Shown: positions 5,198 through 7,808 of the stretch, in pieces
Numbering within the stretch: the stretch's first letter is position 1
Layout of the letters: every line of letters starts with the position of its first letter
From: Chloroflexota bacterium
GTDB taxonomy: Bacteria; Chloroflexota; Anaerolineae; B4-G1
Direction: 5' to 3'
Assembly (NCBI GenBank): GCA_011046405.1
Contig: DSAR01000078.1
Span: 1 to 7,808 of the forward strand
DNA: 7,808 nucleotides
Position numbers and translations under genes: made by a program
The notes under the pieces: generated by a model
Database searches by the model: none
Told to the model about the DNA's origin: nothing
What the model saw: the letters and a program-made list of their open reading frames with translations, nothing else

Positions 5198-5945
5198 AGC
5201 TCTGGCAATTGCAAAGGACAACTTTGAACGACACATCCGGCAGAACGCCTATCCTGGCCGGGGGTTGGTGATCGGTCGCTCGTCTGAGGACAATGGATGG
5301 CTGATGATCTATTGGATCATGGGCCGCAGTACCCACAGCCAGAACCGTTACTTCGCCGTCGATGGACACGTCCTCCGGACCAAACCGCTGGATGAAAGCA
5401 AGGTGGAGGATCCCAGCCTGATCATCTACGAGGCTATGCTGGAACTGCCCGGCGTCTACCTGGCCAGCAACGGCGACCAGACGCGCACGGTGTACGAGGC
5501 GCTCCAGGTCGGCGGGACCTTCGACAGCGCCCTGGCGACGCGAGAGCGGGAGCCCGACGCGCCCAACTACACGCCCCGCATCAGCGGCATGCTCGATCTA
5601 CGGCTGCGGCAGTTGCCCGGTGTGGGACCGGCGAAGCTGGCGCTCAACATCCTCAAGGCCAACCGGGCGAATCCGGCGCTGACCGATCGTTTCACCTATC
5701 GCCCGGCGCCGCCGCCCCCGGGTATGGGTTACTGCCTGACCACCTACGAGGGGGACGGTTCGCCTTTGCCCAGTTTCGAGGGGGATCCGCGGCTGGTCCC
5801 GTGCGCGGGGGATTCAGACGAGGTGCTCGAGACGTACTGGGAGGCGCTGGATGAGGAGAACCGGATTTCGCTGGCGGTCAAGCACGTCTCGGACCAGGGT
5901 GGGCCGGGCCAGATCGTCTTTCGCAACCGGTTCGTGCCGGTTTAA
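5190..5945 (+). CDS. PurO-type IMP cyclohydrolase
   Basis: This enzyme closes the ring of FAICAR to give IMP, the last step of de novo purine synthesis, in the cytosol. The 251-residue product carries the family's conserved blocks: YPGRG (21-25), WIMGRSTHSQNRYF (42-55), SNGDQT (93-98), EPDAPNYTPRISG (121-133) and GMGYCLTTYEGDG (178-190). The fold is known as Ntn-hydrolase-like. PurO was characterised in methanogenic archaea, while most bacteria use the PurH C-terminal region instead, so this is the less usual solution. The ATG is supported by AGGAGG (5173-5178), 11 nt upstream, and overlaps the preceding stop by 8 nt. The product is somewhat longer than archaeal PurO (about 200 residues). Family assignment is confident. 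The reaction is inferred from the family, and some bacterial homologues are untested. Confidence 0.87.
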   Translation: MTEALAIAKDNFERHIRQNAYPGRGLVIGRSSEDNGWLMIYWIMGRSTHSQNRYFAVDGHVLRTKPLDESKVEDPSLIIYEAMLELPGVYLASNGDQTRTVYEALQVGGTFDSALATREREPDAPNYTPRISGMLDLRLRQLPGVGPAKLALNILKANRANPALTDRFTYRPAPPPPGMGYCLTTYEGDGSPLPSFEGDPRLVPCAGDSDEVLETYWEALDEENRISLAVKHVSDQGGPGQIVFRNRFVPV

Positions 5946-5952
5946 GCATCTT

Positions 5953-6031
5953 CTCAGTAGGTAGGGGAAGATGGGGTGTGTGCGGGCAAGCTGTGCTGCC
6001 CGCATACACCCTATCCCCTCTGGTTACTGAG
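5953..6031 (+). other. Large imperfect hairpin between purO and the GyrA-CTD gene
   Basis: A 79-nt imperfect palindrome fills most of the 115-nt gap. The outer stem is CTCAGTA (5953-5959) with TACTGAG (6025-6031). The inner stem is 15 bp with one G-U pair (5974-5988 with 5997-6011) around an 8-nt loop. Between them are about 8 further pairs (including G-U) with small bulges. No T-run follows, so it is not a classic intrinsic terminator on the plus strand. It could set the relative expression of the genes on either side by RNA processing, mRNA stability or pausing, or be a short palindromic repeat element. Confidence 0.7.
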
Positions 6032-6060
6032 TGTAAGGTGTATCGAGAGGGAGGCAGACT

Positions 6061-7131
6061 ATGGACGTGAAACGACCTGATTTGGCGGACGTTGGGGACG
6101 ACGTGCGGGCCTACGTCGAGGCATTGGAGGCCGAGGTGGCGCGCCTGCGAGGGGAAAAGCGCAGTTCGACGCGCAGTGCCGGGGAGGTGGAACCGGAGCC
6201 CAGCGAACCGCCCACCACCATCAACGTGGTCACCGTCAGCCGGTCCGGGCTGGCGAAGCGCACCCCTCGTCACCTGTACTCCTGGCAGCGCCGGGGTGGC
6301 ATGGGCGTCTTCGACTTGGGGACCTCGGAGGAGGATCCGCCGGCTATCCTGACGCTGGCCGACGAGGCGCAGAACCTGGTGATCGTGACCGACCAGGCCC
6401 GGGTGTTCCGCATGCCCGCGCGAGACGTCGTCGCAGCGCCTGTGCACAGCCGGGGAGAATCGCTCGCCGTCGCTCGGGCCTTCAACGCCGGGGAGCGGCC
6501 AGCGCTGATCTTCCCCAGTCGCAGCGAACCCTACGTGGCCCTGCTCACCCGGCGGGGCCACGTCCTGTGGCTGGCGGGCCATCTTTTGGGCGATAAGCTC
6601 CGCGCTGGTACCGAGCTCTACGAGGCGGCGCGTTTCGGCCCGCCGGCCGACGCCTGCTGGACCTCGGGCGATGGCGACCTGTTCATCGTCACCCGGCAGG
6701 GGCAGGGCATTCGCTTCTCCGCCCGCCTGGTGCCGGCCCGGGGCTGCCTGGGCATCCAGTTGGGCCGGGACGACGTCGCCGTCGCCATCACGCCCGTGCA
6801 ATCCGATAGCGGCGTCTTTCTCCTGGGGGCCGACGGCAAGGGGGCGGTGCGCCTGATGTCTGGTTTCCGGGCCAACAAGTCGCCCGGCGGCGGCGGCAAA
6901 ATCGCGATGAAGACCGATCACCTGGTCGGGGCGGCCACGGTAGACGAGCTCGACCACGTCTGCGCCATCTCCCGCCTGGGCAAGATCATCCGCTTCAGCG
7001 TCAGCGAGGTGCCGCCCAAGGAGAACCCTGTCCAGGGCGTCAATTGCATGGCCCTGCGGGCCGACGAGGTCGTGGCGATGGCGGTGGCCTCGATGGGAGG
7101 AGTGTCTATTTGCCTAACACAAACAGCGTAA
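6061..7131 (+). CDS. Stand-alone DNA gyrase A C-terminal (beta-pinwheel) domain protein
   Basis: The 356-residue product lacks the gyrase breakage-reunion domain and its active-site Tyr. A short predicted coiled coil (about 11-33, DVRAYVEALEAEVARLRGEK) and a Pro/Glu linker (about 41-52) lead into GyrA-CTD-like blades from residue 55. Supporting motifs are VVTVSRSGLAKRTP (56-69), QRRGGMG (76-82, one change from the GyrA-box QRRGGKG), VTRQGQGIRFS (210-220) and SRLGKIIRFSVSEVP (304-318), ending with DEVVAMAV. In gyrase this domain wraps DNA and allows negative supercoiling. Alone it might wrap DNA, or join a CTD-less topoisomerase in trans through its coiled coil, which is inference. ATG 6061 has AGGGAGG (6048-6054) 6 nt away. 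The gene overlaps the deaminase downstream, implying co-translation. Confidence 0.85.
   Translation: MDVKRPDLADVGDDVRAYVEALEAEVARLRGEKRSSTRSAGEVEPEPSEPPTTINVVTVSRSGLAKRTPRHLYSWQRRGGMGVFDLGTSEEDPPAILTLADEAQNLVIVTDQARVFRMPARDVVAAPVHSRGESLAVARAFNAGERPALIFPSRSEPYVALLTRRGHVLWLAGHLLGDKLRAGTELYEAARFGPPADACWTSGDGDLFIVTRQGQGIRFSARLVPARGCLGIQLGRDDVAVAITPVQSDSGVFLLGADGKGAVRLMSGFRANKSPGGGGKIAMKTDHLVGAATVDELDHVCAISRLGKIIRFSVSEVPPKENPVQGVNCMALRADEVVAMAVASMGGVSICLTQTA
7095..7102 (+). promoter_or_regulatory. Ribosome binding site selecting the TTG start of the deaminase gene
   Basis: GGGAGGAG lies inside the end of the GyrA-CTD gene and sits 7 nt before TTG 7110, in frame with the deaminase. The alternative ATG at 7164 has no comparable site and would start directly at the first catalytic motif, removing the N-terminal helix usual in this family. 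Confidence 0.7.
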
Positions 7132-7808
7132 CGAGAGCGAACCTGCTCGCTTTCGCCTGTCGGATGCCCAAGGTCGAATTACACGTGCACCTGGAGGGGA
7201 GCATTCGCCCGGCGACCTTGCTCCAATTGGCCCGGCGCAACGACGTCAAACTGCCGGCCGACGACGTCGAGGGTCTGCGGGCCTTCTATCGCTTCCGCGA
7301 TTTCCCGCACTTCGTCGAGGTGTACGTCACCATCACTAGGTGCTTGCAGACGGTCGACGATTACCGCCTGATCGCCTACGAGTTTGGCAGCGATTGCGCG
7401 CGCCAAAACGTCCGCTACGCCGAGGTTACCTTTTCCATCGGCACCAACGTCAAGTATACCGGCCTGCCCTGGGAGGCCATCCTGGCGGGACTCAACGAGG
7501 GCCAGGCCCAGGCGCGCGACGAGTGGGGTGTGGACTGGCGCTGGGTCTTCGACATCGTCCGGGATCATCCCCAGACACAGGATCAAGTGACCGAGATCGC
7601 GATAGCCGCCCGGGATCGGGGCGTCGTGGCGCTAGGTTTGGGCGGCATTGAGGAGGGTTATCCGCCCGAGATGTTCGCGGACAATTTCGACCGGGCGCGG
7701 CAGGCCGGCCTCCGGAGCGCGCCCCACGCCGGTGAGATCGCGGGCCCTGGGAGCGTCTGGGGCGCGCTGGAGCACCTCCACGCCGACCGGATCGGGCACG
7801 GCGTGCGC
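7110..7808 (+). CDS. Adenosine deaminase family protein (3' end cut by window)
   Basis: This is a zinc-dependent amidohydrolase that deaminates adenosine or a related purine nucleoside. The 233 codons present, from TTG 7110, include MPKVELHVHLEGS (19-31), with the zinc-binding HxH (His25, His27), then APHAGE (204-209), with the zinc His206 and catalytic Glu209, and RIGHG (227-231), with catalytic His230. The paired Asp motif near the C-terminus lies beyond the window, so completeness cannot be judged. Full members are about 330-350 residues. The gene overlaps the GyrA-CTD gene by 22 nt and shares the operon with purO, which fits a purine role. Within the family it could instead act on adenine or 6-aminodeoxyfutalosine (menaquinone synthesis). 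The visible motifs do not separate these. ATG 7164 is a less likely start. Confidence 0.88.
   Translation, partial: MPNTNSVTRANLLAFACRMPKVELHVHLEGSIRPATLLQLARRNDVKLPADDVEGLRAFYRFRDFPHFVEVYVTITRCLQTVDDYRLIAYEFGSDCARQNVRYAEVTFSIGTNVKYTGLPWEAILAGLNEGQAQARDEWGVDWRWVFDIVRDHPQTQDQVTEIAIAARDRGVVALGLGGIEEGYPPEMFADNFDRARQAGLRSAPHAGEIAGPGSVWGALEHLHADRIGHGVR

Noticed and set aside
5953..6031. Classic intrinsic terminator after purO
   Set aside because: The stem is strong, but no T-run follows on the plus strand and the next gene starts 29 nt later with a good ribosome site, so simple termination is not supported.
5878..6957. Long 359-residue open frame on the minus strand opposite the GyrA-CTD gene
   Set aside because: It is an antisense shadow typical of GC-rich coding DNA. 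The plus-strand frame has clear family motifs and a ribosome site, whereas this frame gives no recognisable protein.

Overview
The window looks like a piece of a GC-rich, free-living bacterial chromosome, most likely from the Chloroflexota. This is inference, with no marker gene to prove it. It rests on a lipoprotein with an acidic Glu/Pro/Thr-rich linker, sugar-ABC permeases with unusual insertions, and gene-free DNA full of CACGAAT/ATTCGTG repeats plus a 'TTCGATTACGCTCAGGA' element, which I recall as common spacer repeats in environmental Chloroflexota-like genomes.

Minus strand, 1-4508: a three-gene carbohydrate ABC importer without its ATPase. Reading leftwards there is a perfect consensus sigma70-type promoter (4480-4508) and a leader of about 160 nt rich in inverted CACGAAT/ATTCGTG copies. 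Then come a MalF-type permease (3090-4313), a MalG-type permease overlapping it by 8 nt (1748-3097), a 198-nt spacer with its own likely promoter, and a family-1 solute-binding lipoprotein (59-1549). Tandem GC-hairpin/T-run units (1-55) follow the last stop codon. Both permeases carry non-canonical insertions after their first membrane segment.

Middle, 4314-4753: about 440 bp without a credible gene. It holds the leftward promoter and leader, three clusters of the dispersed repeat (one interrupted by a 27-bp second element), and a good rightward promoter (4714-4742) ending just before a GTG codon.

Plus strand, 4754-7808: a probable purine-related operon. It starts with the N-terminal third of an endonuclease/exonuclease/phosphatase (EEP) family membrane protein that stops inside the next gene's start. 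This is followed by a PurO-type IMP cyclohydrolase (5190-5945), a large imperfect hairpin (5953-6031), a stand-alone GyrA C-terminal beta-pinwheel protein with a GyrA-box-like motif (6061-7131), and the first 233 codons of an adenosine deaminase-family enzyme (from 7110, cut by the window edge). The deaminase probably starts at a TTG inside the end of the GyrA-CTD gene.

PurO would close the IMP ring at the end of de novo purine synthesis, and the deaminase would act in purine salvage. The role of a DNA-wrapping gyrase domain between them is unexplained. The most interesting points are that stand-alone domain, the EEP truncation, the competing hairpins in the transporter leader, and the enlarged permeases.
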